A DNA stretch of 64,000 nucleotides from Slackia heliotrinireducens DSM 20476 (GCF_000023885.1 NC_013165.1:1612001-1676000), one strand, 5' to 3'; positions 16,834 through 26,072 are shown, numbered from the stretch's first letter. The notes: generated by a model from the sequence alone, not told the origin. A program made the numbers and translations.

Positions 16834-17892
16834 TTAGACGGCCTGCTCCAGCTTGCGGGCGCGGTCGGCGGCCTGCAAGGCCGTGATCAGGTCTCCCAAA
16901 CCGTCGCCTAAAAGGACGCCGTTGTAGGTTCCGTTGTAGCCGATGCGATGGTCGGTCACGCGGTCCTGCGGAGCGTTGTAGGTGCGGATCTTCTCGGCGC
17001 GGTCGCCGGAACCGATCTGGGCCAGGCGCTCAGCGCCTTCGGCAGCCTGCTGTTCGGCCAGCATCTTCTCATACAGACGCGAACGCAGAACGGCCATGGC
17101 GGCAATCTTGTTCTGCAGCTGAGACTTCTGGTCCTGAGACTGCACTACCAAGCCAGAAGGAAGGTGCGTGATACGCACGGCGGAGTCGGTGGTGTTAACG
17201 CACTGTCCGCCAGGGCCGCCGGCGCGGTACACGTCGATACGCAGGTCGTTCTCGTTGATCTCGACGTCGATTTCATCGGCTTCAGGCAGAACAGCCACCG
17301 TGGCCGTGGAGGTGTGGATGCGCCCCTGGCTCTCGGTCTTGGGAACGCGCTGCACGCGATGCACGCCAGATTCAAACTTCATGAGCGAATAGACGTGATC
17401 GCCCTTCACCTTGAACTGGATCTCTTTGTATCCACCGGCTTCGGAGGCGGACACGTCCATGGTCTCGATCTTCCAACGCTGGCTCTCGCAGAATCGGGCG
17501 TACATCTTGTACAGGTCGCCTGCGAAGATGGCGGCCTCGTCGCCGCCGGCTGCGCCGCGGATCTCGACGATGATGTCCTTCTCATCGGCGGGGTCCTCGG
17601 GAATCAGCATGAACTTGATGTCTTCCTCCAACCCGGGAAGCTTCGCCTCGCACTCGGCGATGGTCTCCTGGGCGAACTCGCGCATGTCGGCATCACCCAA
17701 CATGGACTTCGCGTCGTCGATGTCTTCGCATGCCTGCAGGTACTCGCGGGCCTTTTCAACCAGCGGACCCTGTTTGGAGTACTCCTTGGACAGACGCGTA
17801 TATTCCTTTTGGTCTGCAAGCACCGCAGGATCGCCGAGCTTCTGCTCCAGCTCCTTGTAGCCTGCAACAATCTTCGAAAGTTTGTCTCGCAT
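16834..17892 (-). CDS. prfA: Peptide chain release factor 1
   Basis: A 352-residue class I release factor. The catalytic GGQ loop is at 228-230 (RAGGPGGQC) and the codon-recognition domain precedes it. Length is typical. The in-frame stretch before MRDKLSKIV is not conserved in character, and AAAGGA sits at proper spacing before ATG 17892. RF1 ends translation at UAA and UAG; prmC, which methylates the GGQ glutamine, follows. Confidence 0.96.
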   Translation of the reverse strand: MRDKLSKIVAGYKELEQKLGDPAVLADQKEYTRLSKEYSKQGPLVEKAREYLQACEDIDDAKSMLGDADMREFAQETIAECEAKLPGLEEDIKFMLIPEDPADEKDIIVEIRGAAGGDEAAIFAGDLYKMYARFCESQRWKIETMDVSASEAGGYKEIQFKVKGDHVYSLMKFESGVHRVQRVPKTESQGRIHTSTATVAVLPEADEIDVEINENDLRIDVYRAGGPGGQCVNTTDSAVRITHLPSGLVVQSQDQKSQLQNKIAAMAVLRSRLYEKMLAEQQAAEGAERLAQIGSGDRAEKIRTYNAPQDRVTDHRIGYNGTYNGVLLGDGLGDLITALQAADRARKLEQAV

Positions 17893-17984
17893 GTTCAATC
17901 CTTTATCGTGTATGCGACACTCAGCCGCACGGTTCCTAACGCACGAGCAGCAATGATACCATGCGAATCCGCATTGCCATTGCC

Positions 17985-18020
17985 ACACAAAACGGGCGCG
18001 ATAAAACTCTACGCGCCCGT
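17985..18020 (-). terminator. Terminator after the solute-binding protein gene
   Basis: On the minus strand a 9-bp stem ACGGGCGCG / CGCGCCCGT encloses an 11-base loop and is followed by TTTGTG. It lies 43 bases beyond the stop codon. Confidence 0.65.
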
Positions 18021-18062
18021 CAAATACAGGGACCTGCGCGGCCCCTGCAATCCTATGTCAAG

Positions 18063-19040
18063 CTAAGCCATCGTGCCGGTTGCCTCATCGTAGGTCATGG
18101 CCGAGCTCAGATAGCCCTTCTCGAGCATCCAATCCAGCACCGGCTGAACCATGTCGGCCGTAGGATCGCTGGCTTCGGGATACGTGCAGATGGGATACGT
18201 GGAAACAATCTCGGCGTTCACGTTGCACTTGTCCACCAACAGATCGCGGAAGCTCTCGGGGTCGGAATTGATCGTAGAAACGGACTGGTTCCAGGCCTCT
18301 TCAACGGAAACCACTGCACCGGAACCGCCGCCGTTGGCGAAATCGGCGCGGACTACGAACACAGACTGGCTGATGTTGTCGCCCTGCGTGTCATCGGCAA
18401 GCAGCACCATGCCATTCGCTTCGCCCAGAGCCAGCAGGCTGGCAGGCAGCGCGGCAGCAGCGACCTTGTTGTTCGCCATGGATTCGAAACGGATGGGAAG
18501 CTTCTTGATTTCCTCGTTGACGATTTCGTCCTCAGTGAACCCGGCGTCCTCCATCAGCTTGTCCATCACATACTCGGGTACGGTGTTGGAGCCGACGCCC
18601 ACAGGCACGCCTTTCAAATCCTCAAGGGAGGTGATGCCGCTGTTGGGCGAAGTCATGATACCGAAACGGCCCTGGGACGGATCGGTTCCCAGCGTGACCC
18701 ACTCCAGTACGACGTCGGTGCCGGAAGTCTGCAGCGATGCCGCGGTCTGCACGTCGGTCATGGCGCCGTCGATGGTGCCGGCGGCAAACGCCGTGGCCAG
18801 CTCCTGAGCGCTCTGGAAGGTTTCGATGGTGACGGAGACGCCGCACGCGTCGAAGTAGGAGCGCTCCTGCGCAACCCAGAACGGAAGCGAGTCTTCCGTC
18901 GGCAGCGTGCCGATGGTCATGGTCAGCTCGCGGTTGGACCCGCCGCTTTCGGATTCGGCGTCCGAAGCGTCAGATGCGCATCCGACCAGCGCAAGCATCG
19001 CGGTTACAACGCATGCCACAGCCAGCATCCACTTCTTCAT
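18063..19040 (-). CDS. Lipoprotein substrate-binding protein (NrtA/SsuA/ThiY-like), orphan
   Basis: A 325-residue protein with a lipoprotein signal: MKK, hydrophobic stretch, LVGC with Cys21. A Ser/Asp/Glu linker follows, then a type 2 periplasmic-binding fold of the NMT1/SsuA class (IGTLPTEDSLPFWVAQERSYFD near the start of the mature domain). Such proteins present nitrate, sulfonates or thiamine precursors to an ABC transporter; the ligand cannot be read here. No permease or ATPase gene is adjacent: prfA lies on one side and trxA on the other, each apparently its own unit with a terminator. The start is chosen for the GGAAGGAA ribosome site. Confidence 0.85.
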   Translation of the reverse strand: MKKWMLAVACVVTAMLALVGCASDASDAESESGGSNRELTMTIGTLPTEDSLPFWVAQERSYFDACGVSVTIETFQSAQELATAFAAGTIDGAMTDVQTAASLQTSGTDVVLEWVTLGTDPSQGRFGIMTSPNSGITSLEDLKGVPVGVGSNTVPEYVMDKLMEDAGFTEDEIVNEEIKKLPIRFESMANNKVAAAALPASLLALGEANGMVLLADDTQGDNISQSVFVVRADFANGGGSGAVVSVEEAWNQSVSTINSDPESFRDLLVDKCNVNAEIVSTYPICTYPEASDPTADMVQPVLDWMLEKGYLSSAMTYDEATGTMA

Positions 19041-19220
19041 GTCATTCCTTCCTTTAAGACAATGTTGCCGAATCATTATACCTCAAATCGAGCTTGCCAT
19101 GCGGCCATTCCTAGTCAGAAGTAGACCATACGAAGCCAAAAAACATCTGCCCTGCATGATTGATGCATTTAGGGAAAACGCCTGCCCCATCTCGCCTTCA
19201 TGCCAGCGGTCCGAAAACAG

Positions 19221-19242
19221 AAAAACCCGCCATGCAGGCGGG
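19221..19242 (-). terminator. Terminator of trxA
   Basis: On the minus strand CCCGCC-TGCAT-GGCGGG is followed by TTTTTCTG, about 20 bases past the trxA stop. Confidence 0.8.
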
Positions 19243-19262
19243 CTTAATCTGAACCCGATCGG

Positions 19263-19571
19263 TTATTTGAACAGCGCGACAATCGCGTCTTCGGGCTGAG
19301 CGCCCACAGCGCGGTTCACAAGCTCGCCGTTCTTGAACGCCAGCAGCGTCGGGACGCTCATAACGCGGAACTTCTGCGCGATTTCGGGGGACTCGTCGAC
19401 GTCTACCTTGTAGATGGAAACCTCATCTGCATGTTCGGCAGCAACCTTGTCAAGCGTGGGCGCCATTGCTTTGCAAGGGCCGCACCAGGTTGCGAACAGG
19501 TCCACGATAACGGGCTCGGTCGCTTTCAGTACTTTCTCTTCAAACTCAGCAGAGCTGATGACATCGGCCAT
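19263..19571 (-). CDS. trxA: Thioredoxin
   Basis: A 102-residue standard thioredoxin with the redox site W29-C-G-P-C33 and the cis-proline loop SVPTLLAFKNGE. It reduces protein disulfides in the cytoplasm. The start MADVISS follows GAAAGGAGG; twelve further in-frame codons upstream are discarded. It appears to be a single-gene unit. Confidence 0.95.
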   Translation of the reverse strand: MADVISSAEFEEKVLKATEPVIVDLFATWCGPCKAMAPTLDKVAAEHADEVSIYKVDVDESPEIAQKFRVMSVPTLLAFKNGELVNRAVGAQPEDAIVALFK

Positions 19572-19835
19572 GTTGGCCTCCTTTCGTATCCGCGAAACGA
19601 TTGCCACGAATCTTTCGCTTCGCGCGTTGTTTATGTTCGTGAGCAGGATACCATGTGATGCAGACTCCCCTGAATAGCCGTTGTTGTTTCGTTGCCCTCG
19701 TCAAGAAGTGGCCACAAGCGTGTCGTTTCCCGCACGACCACCACAACGCCGTTCTCCAAATCAGGTGAAAACGTGGCGCGTATTGACGATTCGCCCCCGA
19801 ACAACCAGTATTCATAACAGAAAGCGAGGCAAGGT

Positions 19836-20747
19836 ATGAAGCTCATCGATACGGATTCAGTGCAGCTCAACGAGAAGGCTGCCTATGTAGGAAAACCCAC
19901 CGTCAACGCAAACCTGGTTCTTGAAGGTGGCGCCATGCGCTGCATGTTCACGGCTGGCGTTCTAGATTATTTCATGGACAACGACCTGTGGTGCGAAACG
20001 GTCATCGGCGTGAGCGCAGGGGCCCTGAGCGGCTACAACTACGTGGCCGGCGAAGTCGGGCGCACCTGCTACCTGAACATGAAATACTGCAACGACCCCC
20101 AGTACCTCTCCATGCGCAACTTCGCCCTGACGGGCAACGCGATTCGCGAGGACTACATGTTCGACGAGATTCCCAACAATCTGGATCCGTTGAACTACAG
20201 CCACTTCGACGAATCCCCCATGAAACTCATCACGGTCGCAAGCAACATCGAGCTTGGCGAAGCCGACTACCATGTGATGGAAAACGGCCGCGACACCCGC
20301 TACCTGCTGGCAAGCGCGAGCATTCCCCTGGTATCGCAGATCATCGAGCTTGACGGAAAGAAGCTGCTGGACGGAGGCAGCTGCGACAGCGTGCCGGTCA
20401 CCTATTCGCGCCTGCTAGGCAATACGGACAAGCACATCGTCGTTTTGACCCACCATGCCGACTTCGTGAAGCGCCCCAACCGGGTGATGCCGTTGGCAAA
20501 CCGCGTGTACAGCGACTACCCGTTGTTCGTGGAGCGGTTGGAGTACCGCCATTACGAATACAACCGCCTGTACCGCATGATACGCCGCCTGCACGACGAG
20601 GGTGTCATCTTCGCAATCTTCCCGCCCGAACCGGTGGAGGTGGCGAACATGGAGAAGGATCCGGCCAAACTTTTCGCGTTGTATGAGCAAGGCTATGCCC
20701 ATGCCGCCGAGCAGTGGGACGCGCTTTCGGCCTATCTTGCACGCTAA
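19836..20747 (+). CDS. Patatin-like phospholipase
   Basis: A 303-residue patatin-family hydrolase with a Ser-Asp dyad: oxyanion-hole glycine motif LEGGAMR (29-35), nucleophile S60 in GVSAG, and D179 in DGG. A family trait is the C-terminal RxxxYNRLYRMIRRL helix. There is no signal peptide, so it probably acts on membrane lipids or acyl esters from the cytoplasmic side. It is transcribed alone and away from trxA. AAAGCGAGG precedes the ATG. Confidence 0.9.
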   Translation: MKLIDTDSVQLNEKAAYVGKPTVNANLVLEGGAMRCMFTAGVLDYFMDNDLWCETVIGVSAGALSGYNYVAGEVGRTCYLNMKYCNDPQYLSMRNFALTGNAIREDYMFDEIPNNLDPLNYSHFDESPMKLITVASNIELGEADYHVMENGRDTRYLLASASIPLVSQIIELDGKKLLDGGSCDSVPVTYSRLLGNTDKHIVVLTHHADFVKRPNRVMPLANRVYSDYPLFVERLEYRHYEYNRLYRMIRRLHDEGVIFAIFPPEPVEVANMEKDPAKLFALYEQGYAHAAEQWDALSAYLAR

Positions 20748-20795
20748 CCGATCGGTATCTGCCAAGCTTGCATGAGGAGTATCCGCCGCTAACCG

Positions 20796-22010
20796 CTAGA
20801 ACCAGTGCGCCCCGGTCATGACAAGCCAATAGTAATACACCCCGCCGATGAAGCATGCCAGAAGGAGCATGCAGCAGCCGAACACGGCTATTCGGCGGGT
20901 TTTGGACGCCTTCTCCCAGCCGCTAATCTGCTTCGCAAGAAGCACAAGGGAGCTTGTCCACAGAATCGCGCAGGCAATATAGTATCCCCACGCGAAGTTA
21001 CCCGCATAGGTGCTCTTCCCCGTTTGGGCGAACAGCGCATATTCCGCTATTCCGAAGACGAAACAGAGCACCGGAAGAATGGCATACGGATTCTTCAGCT
21101 CCTCACGCCCGGAAAGCAAGTAAGCATACAGAGGAAAAGCAACCAGGCACAAAAGGGAATACGGGATGTTCTCGCTATAGTAACTCCAAACGAGCAGCGG
21201 GGCGATCACCACATGGGCCTCTCCCGCCGGGCCCTCGCCAAGCACGAAATAGTATCCGTACTGAATCACGAAGACAAGCATTGTCGGCACGACCATGAGA
21301 AACGATGCGATCATGGATTTCTTCGTTGCGCCCTTCGTCAAGATGAAGTCCGCTACCACCATGCAGAAGACCGCAGGCATGAAGACCTGGAAGAACGACG
21401 GCTTGGCCAAATTGCACACGACCAGCAGCAGCGATACGCAAACATACCCGATGGTGTCTTTACGGTCGAAGGCCCCTTCGGTGTCGTGCCTTCTGGATGT
21501 CGCATACACGAAAGCATACAGGAAGCAGGTCCAGAGCGCGAAAGGCTTCACGGTTGCATTCGTGGGGTTATGCCAGGTGACAGGCCCCCCTGTGCCAAGG
21601 TAATACGTCTCACGTATCCATGGTATATACAGTGATCCGGCGAAAATGGCCACGATCAAAGCCACGTCGACCAACCAGACGGGGACGGCCCCATCCGCCA
21701 TTCGCAACATGGCCCATCGCATGATTACAACGGTCGCAAGTGCGAACACGCAAGCAGAAATGCTGGCGGCCACATTCAAAGGTAGCGAAAGCACCGCGTA
21801 AAAGAACCTGGTTGTCAAATGCCAGAGCGGATACATCATGACCGTGCCGTCAATGGACCACGTTGCATGAATTGCAAAATCCGAGTAGTAAACCCCCATC
21901 TGGCGCATGGTCATGAAATAAGTAGCGACAATCGCTATCGCATAAGCACCAATCGTTATGAAGCTCGTTCCCTGCACGACGAGCGGCGTATTCCTACTCC
22001 TGGAGTTCAA
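20796..22010 (-). CDS. Polytopic membrane protein, possible GT-C-like glycosyltransferase
   Basis: A 404-residue protein with about ten to eleven hydrophobic helices. The large loops carry WIRETYYLGTGGPVTWHNPT, a pattern I associate with unassigned membrane proteins of surface-polysaccharide loci. A helical core with short loops is compatible with polymerase or GT-C roles; no catalytic motif is provable. The start is TTG 22010, preceded by AAGGA at eight bases. It is monocistronic and convergent with the patatin gene, at the edge of the glycan locus. Confidence 0.7.
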   Translation of the reverse strand: MNSRSRNTPLVVQGTSFITIGAYAIAIVATYFMTMRQMGVYYSDFAIHATWSIDGTVMMYPLWHLTTRFFYAVLSLPLNVAASISACVFALATVVIMRWAMLRMADGAVPVWLVDVALIVAIFAGSLYIPWIRETYYLGTGGPVTWHNPTNATVKPFALWTCFLYAFVYATSRRHDTEGAFDRKDTIGYVCVSLLLVVCNLAKPSFFQVFMPAVFCMVVADFILTKGATKKSMIASFLMVVPTMLVFVIQYGYYFVLGEGPAGEAHVVIAPLLVWSYYSENIPYSLLCLVAFPLYAYLLSGREELKNPYAILPVLCFVFGIAEYALFAQTGKSTYAGNFAWGYYIACAILWTSSLVLLAKQISGWEKASKTRRIAVFGCCMLLLACFIGGVYYYWLVMTGAHWF

Positions 22011-22282
22011 GAGCGAATCCTTCCGTTCAATTATTTACATAAGGCGATACAGCCTGAATCAATACCTGATGATGGAATGATACTACATGAATCACATGCC
22101 ATTGCTTTTTCATGCAATACGCTCAGGACATGCCGATGGCAACGGTCAGCAACAAGCATCCGCACCCGATCATGTGGACTCCCCGACGCATCATGTTGTA
22201 GAATCACCGAATCTAGCAGCTCGTCAGCCAAAAGAGGCCTACACTCAAGCATCTTTTGCAACCCGAACCACGAAAGCAGACT

Positions 22283-23380
22283 ATGGGAAACGAACGTACA
22301 TCGACCACCGGAACAACGCCTGTTCACCGACGCGACCACGCCCTGGACTTCATCAAAGTTGTCGCCATCCTGCTTATCGTGTTCCACCATTACCAGCAGG
22401 ATTCGGGTGCATACTTCGACTGGGGTATCAACTTCTACCACGGCAACTTCTATTTCGGGTACGTGGTCGAACTGTTCTTCATCCTTTCCGGCATGTTCAT
22501 GCTCCCCTATATCAAGCGTATCGGCGATGGACTTACGCTCAAACGGTTTTACCTCAAGCGCGCGTTGCGTCTGCTTCCGCTTGTGGCGATTGCCGCCTGC
22601 GCCTATGAATTCATGGTGCTCATCTATTGGCATACGTTTCATGAGCGCCTCTTCGGCAAGACGTTTGACCTTTGGGGCATCGTCATCGATTCGCTGGGCG
22701 TGCAGGACGGCTGGGTGTTCGCCAACCCGGGCGTGAACAACCCGACGTGGTACGTGAGCGTTCTGCTGCTGTGCTATCTGGTTTTCTATCTGACGACGGC
22801 GCTGGCCCACCGCCTGAAGGTGAGTCCATACTACCTGTACGGTGCCGTGGTCCTGTGGGGCATCGCCATCAACACCTACGAACTGAATCTGCCTTTCATG
22901 ACATACACTTCGGGCCGCGGATACTGCGCCTTCTTCACGGGCGTATTGCTGGCCGCAGCGTTCAAGGCCAGGCCGAATCTGCCGAAACCGCTGGTCGGGA
23001 TCTGCGCTGTCATCCTCGTAGCGTTCCCTGCCCTCATCCATTTCCACCCGGACATCGAGAACCTGCGCTACCTGCTGGTCTTCATCTTCTACCCGTCGCT
23101 GATTGTCATCGCACGCGTGCCACAGGTGAACAGGCTTTTCGAATTCAAGTGGATCGAGACCCTGAGCAAGGTTTCCTTCGACGTCTACATCTGGCATGTG
23201 GTGTGCCTGCAGGCGGTTCTCTACGTCACGCGGCTGCTCAGCATAAACCCGCATTTCAGCTCGCATCTGACCATGCTTGCTTTCGCCGCGCTCACGTTCG
23301 CCGTCGGCGCCGTATCGTTCTATTGCATCGAACAGCCCATCACGAAGGCCATCAAAACGAAGACGCACCTGCTCGACTAG
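22283..23380 (+). CDS. Acyltransferase-3 family membrane protein
   Basis: A 365-residue protein with about ten helices of the Acyltransferase_3 (OafA/NodX-type) family. The N-terminal catalytic region HALDFIKVVAILLIVFHHYQ carries the His expected near helix 1, and ELFFILSGMFM matches the family's helix-3 motif. Such enzymes O-acylate surface glycans using acyl-CoA. The ATG at 22283 is preferred to a TTG nine codons upstream, although its ribosome site is weak. Its stop codon overlaps the stop of the convergent SMR gene. Confidence 0.9.
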   Translation: MGNERTSTTGTTPVHRRDHALDFIKVVAILLIVFHHYQQDSGAYFDWGINFYHGNFYFGYVVELFFILSGMFMLPYIKRIGDGLTLKRFYLKRALRLLPLVAIAACAYEFMVLIYWHTFHERLFGKTFDLWGIVIDSLGVQDGWVFANPGVNNPTWYVSVLLLCYLVFYLTTALAHRLKVSPYYLYGAVVLWGIAINTYELNLPFMTYTSGRGYCAFFTGVLLAAAFKARPNLPKPLVGICAVILVAFPALIHFHPDIENLRYLLVFIFYPSLIVIARVPQVNRLFEFKWIETLSKVSFDVYIWHVVCLQAVLYVTRLLSINPHFSSHLTMLAFAALTFAVGAVSFYCIEQPITKAIKTKTHLLD

Positions 23381-23733
23381 ATGCCGAACGAATAGATGAA
23401 GATGCCCGACAGTATAAGGACGAGTGCGATGACCTTCTTCGCGGTTATCTTCTCGTGGAAGATGAGTACGCCGAAAACAGTAACGTACAAATAGCTTGTC
23501 GATTCGAGCACCGGGCCGAACGACAGAGGAACTACCTGATAAGCCACAATGCACATGAACGTCGTCAGGAAGAACAGTGCATACGCGAACATCACAGGGA
23601 AATTCAGGTATTCCTTCAGCTTGCTAGCGTGTTCCTTTTGGGCTTCCTTTTTCAGAATAACCTGCGAAACGGCGCTGATGAACGTCCCCAAAAGCATGAT
23701 GCCGGAATACAGGAGCAAGGTGGTGTTCATCAT
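23377..23733 (-). CDS. Small EamA/SMR-type membrane protein (pair member 2)
   Basis: A 118-residue protein with four helices. Glu25-free helix 1 ends VSQVILKKEAQ; later come the SMR-like SFGPVLESTSYLYVTVFGVLIFHEKITAKKVIALVLILSGIFIYS segments. Paired small proteins of this sort (ArnE/ArnF) are proposed to flip undecaprenyl-phosphate-linked sugars. The start overlaps the end of the partner gene by four bases, and the polyprenyl glycosyltransferase gene sits upstream, so all three are probably co-translated. Confidence 0.85.
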   Translation of the reverse strand: MMNTTLLLYSGIMLLGTFISAVSQVILKKEAQKEHASKLKEYLNFPVMFAYALFFLTTFMCIVAYQVVPLSFGPVLESTSYLYVTVFGVLIFHEKITAKKVIALVLILSGIFIYSFGI

Positions 23734-24122
23734 GCATCGCCGTCCTGACCCGCTTCAGCCTGGTCCTGCTTGTGCAGCTCTCCGTCGGCAAAGGCGAACA
23801 GAATGACGCCCGAGATGATGAGGGCGGCTCCAACGATTTTCGGTAACGTGATGGATTCCCCGAACACGACAAGACCCCAGACGATGCCCCAGAACACCGT
23901 GATGGCCTTATTTGCGAAGGCCGATGTCAAAGGCATGCGCTTAAGCGCCTGCTGCCACCCGATGGCGTAGATGAAGAGAATGGCCAGAATGGCGGCATAG
24001 TACAGGCAGAAGCGCAGGCTCAGGAACTCGACGCCCGAAGCCAGTTTGCTGAAAATGCCGCTGCACGAGTATAGGACCAACAGCAGATGCAGTCCCAAAA
24101 GCGTTGTCGTTCTGCTTCCCAT
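23730..24122 (-). CDS. Small EamA/SMR-type membrane protein (pair member 1)
   Basis: A 130-residue, four-helix protein in the same EamA/SMR superfamily (FANKAITVFWGIVWGLVVFGESIT; LPKIVGAALIISGVILF). The C-terminal tail is Gln/Asp-rich. ATG 24122 lies one base after the stop of the glycosyltransferase gene. Together with the next gene it forms the heterodimer-like arrangement of ArnE/ArnF. In this locus it would translocate the lipid-linked sugar made by the upstream enzyme; multidrug efflux is the less likely alternative. Confidence 0.83.
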   Translation of the reverse strand: MGSRTTTLLGLHLLLVLYSCSGIFSKLASGVEFLSLRFCLYYAAILAILFIYAIGWQQALKRMPLTSAFANKAITVFWGIVWGLVVFGESITLPKIVGAALIISGVILFAFADGELHKQDQAEAGQDGDA

Positions 24123-24123
24123 G

Positions 24124-25128
24124 CTACTTGCCGTCACCCAGGCGATTCGTTTCCGAAGCCTTCAACCGACCTTGCGAATACGTCTCATCGCCGCAGTTCA
24201 ACGTGCTCTTTATGACGTATTGCGGGCTGTTGTTCAGCGAGATGTATATGCGGCCGATGTATTCTCCCAGCATGCCGAGCATTGCCAGAATCATACCTCC
24301 GATGATGAGCATAGCGGAAAACGTGGAAGCCCAGCCGATGGCCACCACCGGATTGATGAAGCGTCGGATGACAACGACGATGGCGCTTATGAAGCCGATG
24401 GCCGCGAACAGGGTGCCCACTACCGAACCCAGACGAAGCGGTTTGACGGAAAACGCCGTGAATCCGTTGAGCCACAGACCGACCAGCTTAACGAAGCTAT
24501 AGCCCGACTCCCCTGCCAGGCGTTCGGAATGCTCCACATCCACGTTGGCGATGTTCTTCGTCGCGCGGAGCATAAGGCCTTCGACATAGGGATAGGGGTT
24601 CTGGTACCGGAGCGCCTCATCGATAAGGAACCGCTCCGCAGCGAAATAGCTGGACATGGTGATTTCTTTGGGCTTACCGATGAGCGACTGCGCCATCAGC
24701 TCGTTGAGCTGCGAACCCCAGTTGCGGATCAGCGAATGTTTCTTCGAGTGATACTTGGCATACACCAGGTCGTACCCTTCGCCGATCTTATCGACAAGCT
24801 TGAAGATTTCTTCCGGAGGCGTTTGGCCGTCGTCGTCCATGCACACGACAATGTCGCCGGTGACGAATGCAAAGCCCGCCATAAGGGCCGAGTGCTGGCC
24901 GAAGTTCCGTGCCATGTGAATCACTTTGACGTAAGGGCGCGCCGCGGCGATGTCGGAAAGCACTTTGTACGTATCGTCAGGCGAGCAGTCGTCGATAAGG
25001 ATTATCTCGAAGTGCTCTTCATCCAAACGTTGCGTCAACGTTCCGACCAGTCGCTCGATAACGCCTTCGATCATATCCTGGGATCGGTAACATGGTATGA
25101 CGACGGACAGTTTCTGTTCGGAATCCAT
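24124..25128 (-). CDS. Polyprenyl-phosphate glycosyltransferase, GtrB/ArnC/CsbB-like
   Basis: A 334-residue family 2 glycosyltransferase with the SVVIPCYRSQ start, the donor-binding LIDDCSPDDT, the metal site CMDDDGQTPPE and the NFGQHSALMAGFAFVTGD motif. Two C-terminal transmembrane helices (about 228-250 and 262-285) complete the GtrB/DPM architecture. These enzymes load a single sugar onto undecaprenyl phosphate on the cytoplasmic face. The downstream SMR pair is its likely flippase. The start was moved to MDSEQKL because of the GGAAG site. Confidence 0.93.
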   Translation of the reverse strand: MDSEQKLSVVIPCYRSQDMIEGVIERLVGTLTQRLDEEHFEIILIDDCSPDDTYKVLSDIAAARPYVKVIHMARNFGQHSALMAGFAFVTGDIVVCMDDDGQTPPEEIFKLVDKIGEGYDLVYAKYHSKKHSLIRNWGSQLNELMAQSLIGKPKEITMSSYFAAERFLIDEALRYQNPYPYVEGLMLRATKNIANVDVEHSERLAGESGYSFVKLVGLWLNGFTAFSVKPLRLGSVVGTLFAAIGFISAIVVVIRRFINPVVAIGWASTFSAMLIIGGMILAMLGMLGEYIGRIYISLNNSPQYVIKSTLNCGDETYSQGRLKASETNRLGDGK

Positions 25129-25287
25129 GAAAGTCCACTTCCTTCTGCTCCTCCGCTTGTACATTCCGATTGATTATATACGTAGAGAATGTGCGCTGGA
25201 ACTGTATTATGAGAGAAATCACGAACACTGGTCGGGTGGCATCAACGTCCGCATGGCATAATACTTTTAAAACGAAAGGAACTCGAC

Positions 25288-26001
25288 ATGATTTTTACGG
25301 ACGCCTTCTGGGACACGCGCAATCTGGGCGTACGCACTGCGGAGCTCAAATTCGATGCCAATGAGACAGTTCCCGTGGATGAAATCGCACGCGCCATCGA
25401 AGGTTACGAATACATCGTAGCCAAGGTGCCGCAACAATCTCCGCTCACGCTGAAGCTGATGCAAGACGCGGGGTTCACCTTTTCGGAATGCCAAATCAAC
25501 TTCCGTCATGATTTGCAGGACCTTCCGGAACGCCAGGTTCTGCCGACTGGGTCCATCATGACCCATCGGCTTACACGCAACGAAGACGTCATTCTCGAAC
25601 AAGTGGGCAACGGCCTGTTCAACAGCGACCGGGTATTCCTCGATCCGGCTTTCTCGCAAGAAACTGCAGCCAAACGCTACGTGCACTGGATCGAAGACGA
25701 GCTCGAGCGCGGCAACCCGCTATTCGACGTTCTTGTAGACGATGAGCTGGTCGGGTTCTTCGCCTACAAGGAACCTGAAGAGCATGTTTCCTACCCCTAC
25801 CTGATCGGCCTGTTCCCCGAGGCCCGCGGGCGCGGCCTTGGCAAAGCGCTGGTCATCGAATCGCTCATCGCTTCGAAAGAACAGGGATGCACGGCATCGT
25901 CCACCCATGTGTCCAGCAACAACCCGCCCATCATCCGCTGCCAGGAAAGCGTTGGCTCCCGCATTGCCGCCATGGATTACGTTTTCGTGAAACACCAATA
26001 A
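25288..26001 (+). CDS. GNAT acetyltransferase, WecD-like
   Basis: A 237-residue protein. The GNAT domain occupies about 100-235, with an acetyl-CoA loop R-x-x-G-x-G/A as EARGRGLGKALV. The N-terminal 90 residues (TDAFWDTRNLGVRTAEL) resemble the WecD lead domain that recognises the nucleotide sugar. A WecE-like transaminase lies convergently next door and rmlA/rmlB are 6-8 kb away, so N-acetylation of dTDP-4-amino-4,6-dideoxy sugar is the natural proposal. GAAAGGA precedes the ATG. General GNAT function is secure; the substrate is inferred. Confidence 0.8.
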   Translation: MIFTDAFWDTRNLGVRTAELKFDANETVPVDEIARAIEGYEYIVAKVPQQSPLTLKLMQDAGFTFSECQINFRHDLQDLPERQVLPTGSIMTHRLTRNEDVILEQVGNGLFNSDRVFLDPAFSQETAAKRYVHWIEDELERGNPLFDVLVDDELVGFFAYKEPEEHVSYPYLIGLFPEARGRGLGKALVIESLIASKEQGCTASSTHVSSNNPPIIRCQESVGSRIAAMDYVFVKHQ

Positions 26002-26018
26002 CGCATGTTCGAACCCAT

Positions 26019-26072
26019 GAAGGAGGCCCCGGAACCTGCAACCAGTTAGGTTTGCACGTCCCGGGACCTTCC
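26019..26072. terminator. Possible bidirectional terminator between convergent genes
   Basis: An imperfect long hairpin pairs GAAGGAGGCCCCGG with CCGGGACCTTCC and has inner paired TGCAA/TTGCA. GTTTGT follows on the plus strand. It lies between the acetyltransferase and transaminase stops. Confidence 0.4.

Noticed and set aside
22031-23554. 507-codon minus-strand frame over the acyltransferase gene
   Set aside because: No domain, and His/Asp/Gln-rich composition typical of an antisense reading of a membrane protein.
26019-26072. Riboswitch-like hairpin
   Set aside because: It lies between the 3' ends of convergent genes, where a terminator is the simpler reading.
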